The notes beneath the pieces are model-generated. The model saw only the letters and a program-made list of their open reading frames with translations. It ran no database searches and was not told the origin of the DNA. Shown here one piece after another: positions 52,858 through 63,189 of a stretch of 64,000 bases of DNA; position 1 is the first letter of the stretch; each line of letters opens with the position of its first letter. Location of the stretch: positions 59,455,842 to 59,519,841 of the forward strand of contig OZ038487.1 of the NCBI GenBank assembly GCA_964036315.1. Direction: 5' to 3'. The position numbers were made by a program, and so were the translations under genes. This stretch comes from Acanthosepion esculentum (lineage: Eukaryota; Mollusca; Cephalopoda; Sepiida; Sepiidae).

Positions 52858-53060
52858 GAATCCCCTGTCAGGGTTCGAACCTTCGTCCTATCTTGCAGGT
52901 AAACTACCGTTTGATCAGACGTGCTTTACTACCGGCTACAGAGAGCGTCACAGTTCAGTAATCAAACTAATTACACTTATTAAGGAAAGTACAAATTTCA
53001 TTCTAATATTTTTTTCTCGAAAAGTCCATATCTGACCAGTTACGTACCCGAAACGTAAAC
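52858..53060 (-). mobile_element. tRNA-like SINE fragment, family S5, copy 2
   Basis: Minus strand: GTAGCCGGTAGTAAAGCACG, CGGTAGTTTACCTGCAAG and AAGGTTCGAACCCTGACAGG (good B box at about 52,883-52,868). The 3' flank contains TAATAAACGTTG. The upstream flank CGTACCCGAAACGTAAAC resembles that at 9,795. The A box is not standard. Confidence 0.55.
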
Positions 53061-53064
53061 AAAG

Positions 53065-53732
53065 CAATTTGTAATTAATGTAGTTAATCTAAATGTAGTT
53101 GATCTAAATCCAACAGAACATTTACGGCTTGAATTGTAAAGGGATGTTCTTAAAAGGACCATACCGACGTTTTTATTCACTGACACTTTTCTTTCTTTCA
53201 GCATTTGTATTTGTTGTATATCCTTCATTGGCGGTGTATGTTTTGGTAGGTCTCGTCTCGTCTTGCCGGTGATTGCTGGTCGTTTTAATTCAATCCTCTT
53301 CTTCTCTTGGTCTGCGACGCAAAATGTTCTTTGGCTTCAGAGACGAAAAGCATCAACAAAGAGATTCTTTTATCTTACTTATTTTATTAGTGTCGGCGAC
53401 GTACATTCTATCAAGTGGGGGTTACTTCAGCCGCTATTAGGGAGCCGCTTTCAAACACGAAATCTCACACATCCATTTTCTTTGACGTGTAACAACCAAC
53501 TCTCGAAAGACCCTTCCCCACTAACGCGTCTAGCTAGTTTGCCCTCCAAACAGCAACTCCCCCAAATCCCTTACTCTATAACTCATTCCCACGTTCGGCT
53601 CAATCAAAATCGACTTCCCTTAGAAGGTCTGAGTCAAAATACACTGCTACTAAAGAATAATAATATGAAACTATTATTAACACTCCTTATCCAAGCAACA
53701 AAAATTTATTTATGAATTTTATTTCAACTACA
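53065..53732. other. Unassigned; one 150-codon open frame without recognised motifs
   Basis: An open plus-strand frame (53,263-53,715) is rich in L, S, T, Q and N. It has no signal peptide, domain or repeat partner that I recognise. The codons look like non-coding AT-rich DNA, and I do not call a gene. Could be a fragment of an unknown repeat. Confidence 0.4.
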
Positions 53733-53733
53733 T

Positions 53734-53962
53734 TGGATTTGTGCATAATTATCAGGCGTTTTTATAGGCGAGTTATTTGTTAATAAAAATGCTGTTTAGT
53801 TTACTTATTTTAATAAAAATATTATTTTATTTCCAGGTTATAAAAACGCGTGTCGACAATCATACTTATATTCTTCATATTATAAAAAAATGTTATTGTT
53901 AAATTATGTTTTTTTTCACAATAAATATTGTTTAAAAAACGCCTGATAATTATGCACCAACC
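53734..53962. mobile_element. 230-bp mariner-like MITE
   Basis: Left TTGTGCATAATTATCAGGCG (53,739-) and right CGCCTGATAATTATGCACCA (to about 53,960) are near-perfect inverted repeats. The right end TTGGTGCATAAT resembles the mariner end TTGGTGCAAAAAT at 50,431. Exact ends and target duplication could not be fixed. No coding region. Confidence 0.75.
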
Positions 53963-53984
53963 GACCAAAAATGAGGCATGTTAC

Positions 53985-54345
53985 AGCCACATCAACCTGA
54001 AACACCTGTTCCCGTAAGATTAAGTTAACCAATGTCGAAATTGGTTAATACGTAGATGAGTGACTACGTTTGGACGTGCGAATGGCATAATGGACAATGG
54101 CCGAGAATTATTAATCGGAGAGACGAGTTCCATTTCCAATTGAATTTATTGTATTCACTTACCTGCAAAGACATTTAGGAAAGGAATGAATCCACCTATT
54201 CTCCCCAAGCTATGGGTTAATTAGTAAGACTTGAATAACTAAGTCATTGTCATCTAACAAAAAATTCTTACAATCTAAAATACTTTCTGGCTTTAAATAA
54301 CCTGCAAAAGTTGATAAGCCGTAGAAAATGAATGAATGAATAAGT
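53985..54345 (+). mobile_element. 5S rRNA-headed SINE, copy 2
   Basis: The 5S-like part CACCTGTTCCCGTAAGATTA, AGTTAACCAATGTCGAAATT, GTAGATGAGTGACTACGTTT leads to the tRNA-like GGCATAATGGACAATGG, and the body CACTTACCTGCAAAGACATT, AGGAATGAATCCACCTATTC. The end GATAAGCCGTAGAAAATGAA is followed by GAAT repeats. Aligned with 21,792-22,150 over the full length. Confidence 0.8.
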
Positions 54346-54524
54346 TAATAAGGCGCGCCTTCAAGCTAGAAGAAATCAGCTGGGGTTTAACCTGGATAGA
54401 GATGTCTACCTGTAAAGTCACGCTACACATGAAAAAGTTCATTTCCGGCTTACAACGCAAATATTTGACGTTTATGGGTAGGGTGCTCAGCTGCATGGTA
54501 ACCCACCCTTACCACTGGACTGAT

Positions 54525-54540
54525 GATGATGATGATTAAC
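54525..54540. repeat. Short (GAT)n tract
   Basis: TGATGATGATGATGATT, possibly a LINE tail like 42,437. Confidence 0.7.
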
Positions 54541-54544
54541 GTTA

Positions 54545-55040
54545 CAAATGTACAATTTTATTTTTCGCCCATTATCATTAAGTGCTTCAATTAAAATTAT
54601 TTTTAAAAAAATCATTATAAAAACTTGGTGTTTTATATGAAACAATTTTTTGATGTGATCCAAAAAAAAGGGATTTTATATAAGATAATATTTTTCATTT
54701 CATTTATCTATTTATTTTTGCATAGCATATTTTTCTCTAAGGGTTGTGATAAAGAGTTCTATTGTTACAAGATAAAACTTTGGAATTGTCTTTTTGTGCG
54801 CGTCTGTTTGGAATGTTGCTTAAAGATAAGGCTGGGGATTGCCTGCGCTTGGTATGTGGTTCGCCAACATCAAGGAAATGCGTAGAAATAATTAAGTCGG
54901 ACGGAAACGCAGATAACAAAAATAGTTTATATAAAATTTGGTGGCAGAGATGGATCTCCCCGACAAACTTTCACGGACAAGAAAAAGAGAATCTTTAATC
55001 TAGGCATCGGGAATACGACATTCTAGTGCTCGTTTTATAG
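54545..55040. other. Unassigned sequence with two overlapping open frames
   Basis: Frames of about 80 codons at 54,625-54,998. One includes LCARLFGMLLKDKAGDCLRL, with no recognised domain. Could be a retroelement scrap; unassigned. Confidence 0.4.
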
Positions 55041-55041
55041 C

Positions 55042-55089
<48 letters not shown>
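55041..55089. repeat. (TC)n microsatellite
   Basis: Pure TC tract. Confidence 0.97.
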
Positions 55090-55090
<1 letters not shown>

Positions 55091-55204
55091 CTCACTTACA
55101 CATGCGAGCACGAACGTGAGCCCCCACACCAACACACGCACTTACCAAAACTCTGAGTTCACACTTCTTTCACATAAAACTATTTTCGGACCCGTACTAT
55201 TTCA

Positions 55205-55580
55205 TTTTGATTGATTCGTTTTTTACGGCTTATCAACCCTTTACTGGTTACATAAATCCAAAAAATATTTTTATATTGTGAAATTTTTGGGGACATCATA
55301 ATGATTTACTGATACAAGTCTTAATAATTAATCCATAGATTGGGGAGAAATGGTGGATTCATTAATTTCTTAAGTGCATTCGCGCCTAAGTGAATACAAA
55401 AAACAACCAGAATTGGAACTCCGATTAACAATTCCGAACCATTATTCATTATACTACACTTACATCCAAGATCACAACACCTGGTATTACCAACCGGTCA
55501 CCCATGCAAGCTCAACGTTTCTTAACTTCCGTGATCGTACGGGAGCCGGTTTAAACGTGATGTGGCCATAAGACGCCTTG
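55205..55580 (-). mobile_element. 5S rRNA-headed SINE, copy 3
   Basis: Minus strand from about 55,570: CCACATCACGTTTAAACCGG, CTCCCGTACGATCACGGAAG, TTAAGAAACGTTG, GCATGGGTGACCGGTTGG: a 5S-like head with a good box A/C region (GATCACGGAAGTTAAG). Then the tRNA-like GTATAATGAATAATGGTTCG, body, and 3' end GATAAGCCGTAAAAAACGAA with AATC repeats. Confidence 0.85.
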
Positions 55581-55589
55581 TTATTGGAA

Positions 55590-55845
55590 ATGTGGCCGTT
55601 GATTCCATCGAAGAAAGCTTCTGCCGTTGGTTTCATTTTAGGAAGATGATGCCGTGCCATCACCTCATGAATTAGAACCCGGCTCTCCGATTAAGAATTC
55701 CGAGCCATTATCCATTCCACCATCCGCTTAAAGTACATGCGGTCTCTCATTTGATTCTGATCAGGCTTGACGTTGCTTACCTTCGGTGATCGTAAGGAAA
55801 CCGTTTTTCAAAGTGATATGCCCGTAAACGCTCTGCAACATTCGC
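55590..55845 (-). mobile_element. 5S rRNA-headed SINE, copy 4 (3'-truncated)
   Basis: Minus strand from about 55,835: GGGCATATCACTTTGAAAAA, CGGTTTCCTTACGATCACCG, AAGGTAAGCAACGTCAAGCC (5S-like), then GGTGGAATGGATAATGGCTC and GGAGAGCCGGGTTCTAATTC. It lies end to end with copy 3 in the same orientation. Confidence 0.8.
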
Positions 55846-55934
55846 AATAATGTTATCCAGAAAGCACATAATTGTAGCGAGTAATGTTGCATTTGCCTAC
55901 ATGTCGTGAGATGTGCGGTAAATGGAATAAGCGC

Positions 55935-56030
55935 GCTAAGTTTTCTCATTCTCTTCCACTCCCAGTAACACCTTGCGTCTTAGTGGCATTAACACCTTCT
56001 TTGGGTTGAACTGATTTAAAAAAAGTTCAT
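55935..56030 (+). mobile_element. CR1/L2-like LINE 3' UTR stub, copy 8
   Basis: CCACTCCCAGTAACACCTTG, CGTCTTAGTGGCATTAACAC and TTTGGGTTGAACTGATTTAA match the LINE 3' UTR seen at 39,484-40,200. Confidence 0.7.
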
Positions 56031-56034
56031 ATGC

Positions 56035-57655
56035 CCCGCTAGTCTATGGCTATTATTTTAGCAATAAAGACATTGGGGAAGTTATAAATAAATTTCTTCT
56101 TCACTCGCATACACAGAAGACTCTACTGCCTTGCCTTAGCTGTCAATCATTGTAGGAAAATTCCAAATTCCAAATCGTGAAGAAAGTAGCTTAAATCCAG
56201 TCGACTGTCTTTCCGAGAAAGTCATGGCAGTCAGATAAAGAATGGAGAAAAATCTAAAGAAAGTAATGATCTCTTACGTCATCAAGGGAAAAGTTATTAA
56301 TATTAATATTTAAGTTCACTCACAAGAAGCGATTATACAATATATTTTCTTCGGTATTGTATTCAGTGCTTATACCGCTAGAAGTTATCCCTGGATATTA
56401 CCCAAATCGTTTGCCAAAAACCGATGTTAAACACCGCTAGAGGTATTTGCCAAAAGCAATATATAAAGAAAAGGCTTCTAAAGAATATCTCTTATTTTCT
56501 CTTTTAGTCACAGGATGCCTTAAATATAGGACGCATTTTGGAGCAAAGGAACTTTGAATTCAAAACCGTGGAGAGTGCAACCGGAAATTCCTTCATTAAT
56601 ATTTGGAAGAATCGTGTAAATTCTAAGATAATAAACTTTATGAAAGAATGTTGTCGACAACATTCTTTTCCAAAGACAACCACAGAGCAAGAACAGAGAT
56701 GGTGCCGCTGTAAAAGAAGTACTTCCATCTGGTTGTCAGACCTTCTCAAGGCGAAAAAAATCCTCAATCTTCATTTGCTAATACGCGTTTTAGTAACAAG
56801 AACAGATTTCTGTAGAGAGAATATTTAGAAAAAGAATCAGCCATGACAAAATAAAGAAAGATATCAAGATATCTAGATTGTAAGCTGTTTATATTTAAGC
56901 TCTCATATGTTACAAATTTCGTATTGCAACGAAGAAACTCTTCGAAAAACTTCTTTTTGGATAAGGCTTATTCGATTAGGCAATATCCGATATTCGAAAT
57001 AATTTTTACAGTTTGCAAACACCGAAAACTGGATTCAGAGGGAAACACACCAAAGATGTAACAAGATTGGTCTATGCACTAACAGCCGGAAACGTACTTA
57101 TATAGATCTTCCTGGATTATATAAAACGAAGTTCTGGTGGTAGTAGATAGTCATAGATCTATATCTGTCCATTTTATCTCAGTTTGGATAAACAAAGCAC
57201 CAGAAATAAGAGTAGATAGGTTTACCTATCGTCCGGTTCACACCCCACTCCGTTTTTTTTTAAACAGGAGTTGAGGACTATCTTTTGTTTCCTGTTTTGT
57301 ATTGGGTTCTCGTTTTCTTATAAGTTCCGCTTCAACACTATACTTCTCCGCCTAAACTCTGAACACGTCCAGTGATGTTATCGCTCTGCTTGCGGTGAAC
57401 TGCTAAAAAAAAAACGAAAATATAAAAGACAGACAACTAAAGATGTGAAATGGCATAGATAATTAAGATTTTACAGATTAGAGAGGAACGATAGATGGTG
57501 AGAAAAAAATTGGGTCTGGATTGGTTTGGCTAAATTGATATTACTACATATCTACACATGGTTTATTTAACATCAAAAGATGTGCATTTTAATTGTATAT
57601 TGAGTCTCTACGCATTTGCTTCATTTAAAAAATTTTTTTCACAACAAGCAAAATA
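56035..57655. other. Unassigned 1.6 kb; 26-bp perfect palindrome at 56,643
   Basis: 56,643-56,668 is a perfect palindrome AAAGAATGTTGTC/GACAACATTCTTT. An open frame across it (56,538-56,828) encodes a K/R-rich 96-residue peptide with no recognised domain. Nothing else recognised. Confidence 0.5.
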
Positions 57656-57659
57656 ATAA

Positions 57660-58050
57660 AGCCTCTAAAACTCAAAGGATTTCTGACTGTGAAAAAGGAA
57701 AACATTATTAAGGAGGGAAAACAAGAAGGGAACAAGCAGTAAAACAATAACGACTGATGTGGCATTTGAATCTTTGAAGATCACCGTTGACTGGAAAGCA
57801 AGAGGCCGGATGTCAGTTCCACAAGCTAGAGAAGAAACTGTTAGCATAGATCTTACGTTTGCTTCTAGTCATTTCCACAGGAGGATGATGCGACCTAGCC
57901 AACAATCTAATACTGCGTAAACTTGATGTACCAAAAAAAGTTACCACGAAAGTATTTATAGAAAAGGTACAGGGAAGTTACATTACGCTGATGAGTTAGT
58001 GTGTTAAGACGAGATCCCATATCAAGACCGATAATATTGTAGATTCTTAT
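57660..58050 (-). mobile_element. CR1/L2-like LINE fragment, copy 9
   Basis: Compare with 14,672-15,030: CGACTGATGTGGCATTTGAA, TCTTTGAAGATCACCGTTGA, AAGAGGCCGGATGTCAGTTC and the phrase AAGACCGATAATATTG at the far end (elsewhere ATTATCGGTCCTGA). Minus-strand reading gives SSLACGTDIRPLAFQSTVIF and KDSNATSVVI. Very degraded. Confidence 0.5.
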
Positions 58051-58054
58051 CAAG

Positions 58055-59360
58055 AATCTCTAAATACGTAGCTGAAGAACCAGACTAGATATGGTCTCAA
58101 TATTCAGTGCAATGACAAATTGTAGTCTTATAAAGATATATCTTTAAATATTTCAACATAATATTGCTTAACGAATATTTTTTTTAGTTTCTGAAAGACA
58201 TTGTTTACTATACTGATGACTCTTGGTACGTCTGTGTCACAATCCCCTCTTCTTGTATAATTAAATCTCTGTACCTGTCTGATTATGGGTGTCATATTCA
58301 ATTCGTTGCTCTATTGATGATGACGACATATTTTGTTTTCTTATACTTATTGTTTAGTTCTTTCTTCTCTGTTTCTTTTGTTAACTTCATCAGTTTTTGT
58401 AGTTTTCCTTCTGCGTCTATTATATTTGCAAACCTGGCATTGGTACACCTTGGCTGGAATGTCACACTATATCACTTTCACTCACCACCTAACACTGTAC
58501 TTTCGAATGGCTACTAATTTCGATCTAAAAATTATCCTAATAGGACAAAAATTCAATTCTCTTAAAGCCTGTAATAACCACTTAGTCCAGTCTATCATCA
58601 AGAATTATGCCAGGTTCTGGGAGTACAGAATCATGAAGTTACCTCAAGGATGGCTATTTGTAGTAAAACAAAATGGCATACATGTGGTTGGATAAATCCA
58701 TGTTATTTTTTTGGTGGGGGTCAGGGCTTTATTAACCCAGGAAGGTGTCTTTAGTTGAGGTGTCGTACTGAGCGGTGCATCAGTCTCCTCTATCTGTCGG
58801 GGTCATGTATGGTAACCCGGCTTGCGTCTGATCTGGTTGTTTTTTGGTCTGCTCTTCATGTGGCGTGTTTTGGACCTTTTTACCTGGTGGATCTCCTCCC
58901 TCTCCAGGTTAGACCACAGCCGATGTCCTCCAAGTAGGTTGCTCGCCTTGGTCATGAATACGTGGTCTTTGTAGTTTATATGAGAAATCCTTCCAGTCTG
59001 GCTGCTGGCCTACGTCGAGGAAGTCGTTCGTACAGCGGTAAAGTCTAAAACAACACCCATTCAGGTGACTTTAACCGACTAGCTGAAGGGGTTTATCATG
59101 GCATGGTTATTTCGAGCCAACGTGTAAGGGATTTAGGATATGGTTGAGGACAATTAATGTTCGTCCTCCAGAAGGTGATATCACCTCTTTTATTCCAAAT
59201 CCATGTCATAGTATAGGTTTTGCGAAAGTTTGTTTTGAATCTTATTTATTGGAGGACTTGGTAGATTTTCCTTTCAAGACTTTTGAAATCATTTAATCCA
59301 ACTTTGAATACTTATGCCATCGGATTTGTTTCACTTATCTTCAGTACATATACCTTGGGC
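58055..59360. other. Unassigned; GC-richer segment 58,690-59,210
   Basis: 58,690-59,210 contains AGGGCTTTATTAACCCAGG and AACCCATTCAGGTGACTTTAA-like phrases and has clearly higher GC; it looks like part of an unidentified retroelement. A 120-codon frame at 58,333-58,695 has a hydrophobic start but no recognised domain. Confidence 0.4.
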
Positions 59361-59363
59361 TCA

Positions 59364-59365
<2 letters not shown>

Positions 59366-59455
<90 letters not shown>
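59366..59455. repeat. (CA)n-(TA)n microsatellite
   Basis: CA to about 59,421 and TA to 59,455. Confidence 0.98.
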
Positions 59456-59458
<3 letters not shown>

Positions 59459-59459
59459 A

Positions 59460-60085
59460 ATATATTTTGATATAGGCAATCATGTTGAACTTGCTGTTAT
59501 TGAGTACAATATATTTGTGATTTTTTGTGATATCGTTTCATTTCAGAAAACTTGCTTGCTGTTGATAAAAATAATACCGAATCTTGGCATATCGTGTCGA
59601 CTATGAAGCTCGCCTTCTCCATCCCAAGATGTTGCGGGGAAATGAGTATGTAAAAAGGGAAATAATAGTACCAAATGTCGGAGAAAGAATACACCCAAAG
59701 GCGAACAATTTTTGCCAAGAGAAAGAGTTGGCATTCTTTGGCATAGCTTCTAAAGAGTGATGTTTAGAAATAGCGGTAAGAATTGTGTACTGTCAAAATA
59801 CGATTCTTAAAATCTAGACCATCCTCAATCAAGGGGCGGAAAAGATACTTTAGATACACAAGGACGTTAACAAGAAACGAATTTTACATCTGAGGACGTG
59901 GCTTAGCGAAAGATTTGGCACAGCTTTGATGAAAACCTAAATTTGTTGCGGTTACTATTTTGAACTTAAATAGATGATGCAATTTCGCAAAATACAAACT
60001 GGCGAATAGGCGTAAAGTTATTTATTGACGCCCTACCACGAGTTCTACAAATAAAGAAGTAAATGTGAACGCATAGACAGGTATA
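59460..60085. other. Unassigned sequence
   Basis: No recognised feature; overlapping minus-strand frames of about 70 codons without motifs. Confidence 0.5.
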
Positions 60086-60095
60086 ATATATATAT

Positions 60096-60299
60096 ATGGG
60101 GTGTGCAGACCATTTGGTATCATTTAAATATGAAAGATATCCAAATAAGGCCATGATGCCAAAATACATACGGGAAGTAAAAATGAAAAGGAAAACTCTA
60201 TTAACAGAATGGGGTATAATTAAAAAGCTGATGGAAAACGATGGAAGAAATTGTAATCTGTGCATGGTGGAGAAACTGAAAATCATAGAAGGTTAGATC
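60096..60299 (+). pseudogene. Penelope-like GIY-YIG C-terminus, second family
   Basis: The plus strand reads HLVSFKYERYPNKAMMPKYI REVKMKRKTLLTEWGIIKKL and GRNCNLCMVEKLKIIEG stop. The pattern F+xxxYxNxTxLSKYIWxLK ... W.I ... C.LC..EKL.I is that of the C-terminus of one large PLE group (Neptune/Poseidon-like). The expected Ser-Lys and Trp are changed to MPKYIREVK. The two Cys and the catalytic Glu (EKL) remain. The GIY half is missing. It is preceded by a short (TA)n tract and followed, about 250 bases on, by hammerhead-like motif 10. Confidence 0.65.
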
Positions 60300-60537
60300 A
60301 TGGGATCGATTGATTGCTTGAAAAAGAATTAAACACGTTTAAACTATCGTTTTACAACCTCATTACATTTGGAAAACGTAAAGAAATGATTGTAGTTTTC
60401 GGGAACAGACAATAATATCAAACGACATTTTGAATTTTGCAATTAAAAGCATAAGAAAAAAATTACGGTAGGGGATAACAACGTACAACTTTGTATAAGT
60501 ACTTATACTAATGAACAACTTGTATAGTTTTGTACCA

Positions 60538-60585
60538 CTTATACCCTTGAAGATGGTCTGGGAAGAAGATCGAAAGTACTTAGGA
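60538..60585 (+). ncRNA. Hammerhead-like motif 10
   Basis: Plus strand: CTTGAAGAT, GGTCTGGGAAGAAGATC (stem II GGTCT/AGATC with a mismatch), GAAA (60,572-60,575), self-complementary GTAC and TTAG. First core box is changed as in motifs 8 and 9. Confidence 0.45.
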
Positions 60586-60744
60586 AATGAAAATAAAAGA
60601 AATGTAAACAGCAATAGCATATTTCTCACCCTTTAACATCAATATGTGTAGGGTTATTCGTGAGTATGAACAGATTTTATTAAAAATTAGCAGACATAAT
60701 GTCTGTAATTTATTCAATCAGGCATATATATATATAGCATAAAC

Positions 60745-61297
60745 AAAAAGTTCAAAGACATTTTCGCTAAACCACCCATTAATGTAAAGAAACAATCACC
60801 TAACCTATCAGCTAACCTCACCGCTACTAAATATCTAAACAACACAAAAAACAGTAAATTACAAATGTAACAAACCTCGTTGTTTAGTTTGCAAACACTT
60901 AACAATCGATAGTGTATTTTCTGTACCCAACACCAATATCAAGATACACCCACCTCGCCTCACCTGTGATAGCCATAACATAATCTACTATTTATTCTGC
61001 ACAATATGTCCCACTAGTGGATATATTGGTGAATCTGGAAATAATTTTAGATTTCGCTTCAACAACCATAAACTAACCATACGTCAAAACAATCCCTATT
61101 CCCCGATAGCTGAACATTTTAATCAATCAAGACACTCATTAGAAAACTGTAAATGTGTATTGATAGATTCTAATTTCAGATCCACATACACACACAGAAA
61201 AAAAGAAAAATACTGGATTTTAAAATTAAATACATATAAACTAGGGTTAAATAAAGACTTGGGTATTTTAAATCTTTATAAATATTTCAATAATTAA
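60745..61297 (+). pseudogene. Penelope-like element C-terminus with zinc motif and GIY-YIG endonuclease
   Basis: The plus strand reads KCNKPRCLVCKHLTIDSVFS, then IKIHPPRLTCDSHNIIYYLF, CTICPTSGYIGESGNNFRFR, FNNHKLTIRQNNPYSPIAEH, FNQSRHSLENCKCVLIDSNF and RKKEKYWILKLNTYKLGLNK, stop at 61,295. IIYYLFC..C...GYIGESG is the GIY-YIG motif; the catalytic Arg (RFRF), the HFN....H segment and Glu (KEKYWI) follow. The CNKPRC..C before it is the Cys motif typical of PLEs. The C-terminal 120 codons are uninterrupted, but a stop and a shift occur upstream near 60,870, and no reverse transcriptase is seen. This is the best PLE coding remnant here. Confidence 0.85.
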
Positions 61298-61493
61298 ATA
61301 AAAATGTTTTAGATACAGTTAAATTTTTTTTAAAACAACATCTAAAATAAAACTACAGTTAGATTTACGTTAGAAATATTCACAGTTGCATTCCAGATCA
61401 CGTGACGTCCGCGTCTCGCGACGGACGCTACTTAATGTAAACAAACTTCTGAAAACAGCCATTTCTGAAGAAAGATCGGGGCCGATCTGAAAT

Positions 61494-61498
<5 letters not shown>

Positions 61499-61568
<70 letters not shown>
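61499..61568. repeat. (TA)n microsatellite
   Basis: Pure TA tract downstream of the Penelope-like fragment. Confidence 0.98.
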
Positions 61569-61576
<8 letters not shown>

Positions 61577-61639
61577 GCAAAATTTCTCAGAGTTAACCTG
61601 TAGAAAGGACAATATTTATAAATTTAAAAGACAATAACA

Positions 61640-61762
61640 AAACTGTAATATTAGCCGACGCGTTTCGTCCACTGTGGACTTTTGCGAGGTAGAAACGAAA
61701 TGAATTTATTAAAAATCTATCTGTAGTTACTTTGTTTTAATAAATTCATTTCATTTTTACCT
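61640..61762. repeat. Inverted repeat in which one arm carries an extra 34-bp hammerhead-like cassette
   Basis: Left arm AACTGTAATATTA + cassette (61,654-61,687) + GGTAGAAACGAAATGAATTT; right arm is the reverse complement AAATTCATTTCATTTTTACC + TAATATTACAGTT without the cassette. Confidence 0.85.
61652..61690 (-). ncRNA. Hammerhead-like motif 11
   Basis: Minus strand: CCTCGCAAAA in place of CTGATGA, then a perfect six-pair stem II GTCCAC-A-GTGGAC (61,679-61,667), GAAA (61,666-61,663), self-complementary CGCG and TC (GTC triplet). Stem II and GAAACGCGTC are ideal; the first core box is not. Confidence 0.5.
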
Positions 61763-61787
61763 AATATTACAGTTATCTGTTACAGTT

Positions 61788-61788
61788 T

Positions 61789-61849
<61 letters not shown>
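61788..61849. repeat. (CA)n-(TA)n microsatellite
   Basis: CACACACACA and then a TA tract. Confidence 0.97.
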
Positions 61850-61850
<1 letters not shown>

Positions 61851-62500
61851 AACAAGTTTTGTTAAATTCAGCAAAGATCTATCTTTATTTTGTTCATCAT
61901 ACCCTTATAATTTACGAATACATTTCTGCACACCTGTATCAATTTGTTTTCAGAGAATGTCAACGTTCCTGCTTTGATTCGCGTACTTTCGACTGACTCA
62001 GTTCGAAACACCACCATCTGTAAAGGAGATCTCAAAATCCTTGTAACAACTCCTATGAAGTAAAATATATTACACCACAGCAGTTCAGTTTACTTATATC
62101 GGATATGCTACAATCTCCTTTCGTATACGCCTAACTTGTTATTTACCAGATCAAATTGCTATAAAAATACATCCAAAATTTACCCACAATTTATAAGAAC
62201 CCTTAAGAAAAAATTATGGTCTAAAACATTAAAATTGCCTATAAATCACATTAGCGGAAACATATCCATATAAGAGAGGCTCTGTGTATTAAACATCTCT
62301 CTCCCACTATCAACCTCACCTTATTTAACACTGGCAATGGTGTGTTGAAAGTTTAAAAAATAGAAAGATGCTCACTTGAATCCCAGCCGCATTCAACGTG
62401 CGAAAGTCCTGAATGAACACTCCTGCTAGCATTGAAAACAACACAAGAAAATTCAGCTTAAACAGTTCAACAGAAGAGAAATTAACAGCATCTAAAACGA
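61850..62500. other. Unassigned sequence, possibly Penelope-type flank
   Basis: Contains no frame or motif I recognise; it lies between the TA tract and hammerhead-like motif 12. Confidence 0.4.
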
Positions 62501-62502
62501 AC

Positions 62503-62548
62503 CCGCTTGAAAATGTTTAAAGAAGTGGCCGAAAGCGCATAGGACAAT
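62503..62548 (+). ncRNA. Hammerhead-like motif 12 (weak)
   Basis: Plus strand: GCTTGAAAATGTTTAAAGAA, GTGGCC, GAAA (62,531-62,534), self-complementary GCGC, AT. It follows the layout of motif 9, but stem II is lost. Confidence 0.35.
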
Positions 62549-62761
62549 GAACAACATGGACAATCCTTACACTCACTTACTGTCACGAAACGGAAAAAAT
62601 GTAATAAAAAATTAATTAAATTTTCATTGTCTGTCATATTTTCGAAATATGCTTAAAATATTTAACCCTCCGTCTATCAACAAAACTGTCTTTAGCATTA
62701 AGTCCAATGTACTCATTTCTAATTTATTTTTAAACTATTTAAACTTTTTGCATTTTTTTAT

Positions 62762-63030
62762 GATATTCAGTTAGTTATGTGCCATGCGTGATACACGCTT
62801 ATGCGATCATCTGTCTTTCGATACATGACTGACGAGGCAGATTTTTCCCGCAGTAGGTTGCCATTTCTTTCTGCAGTAGATCACTTGCCATCCAAGACTA
62901 AAGAACCCGGTCTGTCCTGCTATTTACCCATAGCTGGGGCAGAAGAAGAGGATTCATACCTCTCCCAAGGGTATTAGTACAGAAGTGAATGAAATCGATT
63001 CGACTAGAATTCGACCTCGGCTCTACAATT
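62762..63030 (-). mobile_element. tRNA-derived SINE, family S1, copy 4
   Basis: Body as at 600-880: GTGCCATGCGTGATACACGC, TGACTGACGAGGCAGATTTT, TGCCATCCAAGACTAAAGAA, TTTACCCATAGCTGGGGCAG, CATACCTCTCCCAAGGGTAT; head side AGCCGAGGTCGAATTCTAGT on the minus strand. A box is lost. Confidence 0.8.
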
Positions 63031-63189
63031 CCTCAAACCCAACCGCTATTCATTTTAGGTATGTATATTTATAGATGGCCAAAGAAATAAAAAAAATAAT
63101 CAAAATTTATTCACTGGAACAGAAAAATTACAATATATCTTTGCATTTTGTTTGAAATTATAAACTCAATTCAAATTACATTTTTCAAA

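Noticed and set aside
53263..53715. 150-codon frame as a host exon
   Set aside because: No recognisable domain, no splice-site pattern and AT-driven composition.
58333..58695. 120-codon frame with hydrophobic start as a secreted protein
   Set aside because: The hydrophobic start reflects T-rich DNA; no conserved motif follows.
62820..62850. CTGACGAGGCAG in SINE S1 (also 3,530) as a hammerhead core
   Set aside because: No GAAA or stem II follows on that strand; the similarity to CTGANGA is by chance.
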